In this document: one piece after another, positions 51,970 through 52,023 of the stretch
Numbering within the stretch: the stretch's first letter is position 1
Layout: the number at the start of each line of letters is the position of its first letter
Assembly: GCA_015234465.1 (NCBI GenBank)
Contig: JADGNA010000002.1
Span: 1-52,023, forward strand
DNA: 52,023 nt
From: Salinibacterium sp.
GTDB taxonomy: Bacteria; Actinomycetota; Actinomycetes; Actinomycetales; Microbacteriaceae
Reading direction: 5' to 3'
The notes under the pieces: model-generated
Database searches by the model: none
The model's input: only the letters and a program-made list of their open reading frames with translations
What the model was told of the DNA's origin: nothing
Position numbers and translations under genes: made by a program

Positions 51970-52023
51970 AATTCAGGACTTGGCTTTCACAATTCAGGAC
52001 TTGGCTTTCACAATTCAGGACTT
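51970..52023. repeat. 21-bp tandem repeat running off the window end
   Basis: Two exact 21-bp units (51970-51990, 51991-52011), each starting AATTCAGGACTTGG and ending CTTTCAC, plus 12 bases of a third (52012-52023). Only about 43% GC, unlike its surroundings. It could be the end of an insertion element, a binding-site array or an assembly edge; the true copy number cannot be seen. Confidence 0.9.

Noticed and set aside
51970-52023. CRISPR array at the right edge
   Set aside because: Units abut with no spacers between them, so it is a simple tandem repeat.

Overview
The window is a high-GC (about 68% by eye), gene-dense actinobacterial chromosome segment. It most resembles Microbacteriaceae and relatives: many GTG starts, many 4-bp ATGA/GTGA gene overlaps, leaderless promoters, FHA/PP2C/kinase modules, the dxr-rip-ispG group and an oleA-oleBC-oleD set. 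Family placement is inference from gene content. I support 43 protein genes (the first one partial). I see no rRNA, tRNA, CRISPR array, integrase or transposase, and no stretch above 300 bp without a gene.

Layout. (1) 1-1367: end of the ATP synthase operon (atpD 3' end, atpC), then yaaA. (2) 1378-8635: a glycoside-use locus with a GH2 hydrolase, a LacI repressor, a sugar ABC importer (binding lipoprotein plus two permeases) and a GH43 lipoprotein. Two near-identical operators flank lacI, one in front of the GH2 gene and one between the -35 and -10 boxes of the importer operon. (3) 8661-18118: protocatechuate branch of the beta-ketoadipate pathway (pcaH, G, B, D, C) followed by an SsuABC-type ABC importer with two different permeases. 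An IclR regulator sits at each end. A perfect 19-nt palindrome precedes pcaH, and a cluster of palindromes precedes the importer. (4) 18135-37414: a membrane-anchored HExxH protein on the minus strand, then a long plus-strand block: FHA protein, PP2C phosphatase, Ser/Thr kinase, a 1,961-residue Ig-like/FN3 surface protein, MoxR ATPase, DUF58 protein, a transglutaminase-fold membrane protein that lacks its Cys and His, a zinc-ribbon/FHA protein, and a two-domain FtsK/SpoIIIE ATPase. Most neighbours overlap by 4 bp. This is the strongest candidate here for a poorly described system: a phosphorylation-controlled envelope or export machine. (5) 37497-41674: acyl-CoA ligase, OsmC protein, FKBP lipoprotein, dxr. 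(6) 41702-47202: rip (site-2 protease) and ispG, separated from dxr and from each other by minus-strand genes (kinase plus lipoprotein; methyltransferase). (7) 47267-51962: oleA, oleBC fusion, oleD for long-chain olefin synthesis. (8) 51970-52023: a 21-bp tandem repeat that runs off the end.

Two patterns cross the whole window. Several promoters place a TAnnnT box 6-7 nt before the start codon (leaderless mRNAs). The heptamer CGGATGC/GCATCCG is far more frequent than expected and appears to force codon choice (Asp-Ala as GAT GCx, Ala-Ser as GCA TCC).
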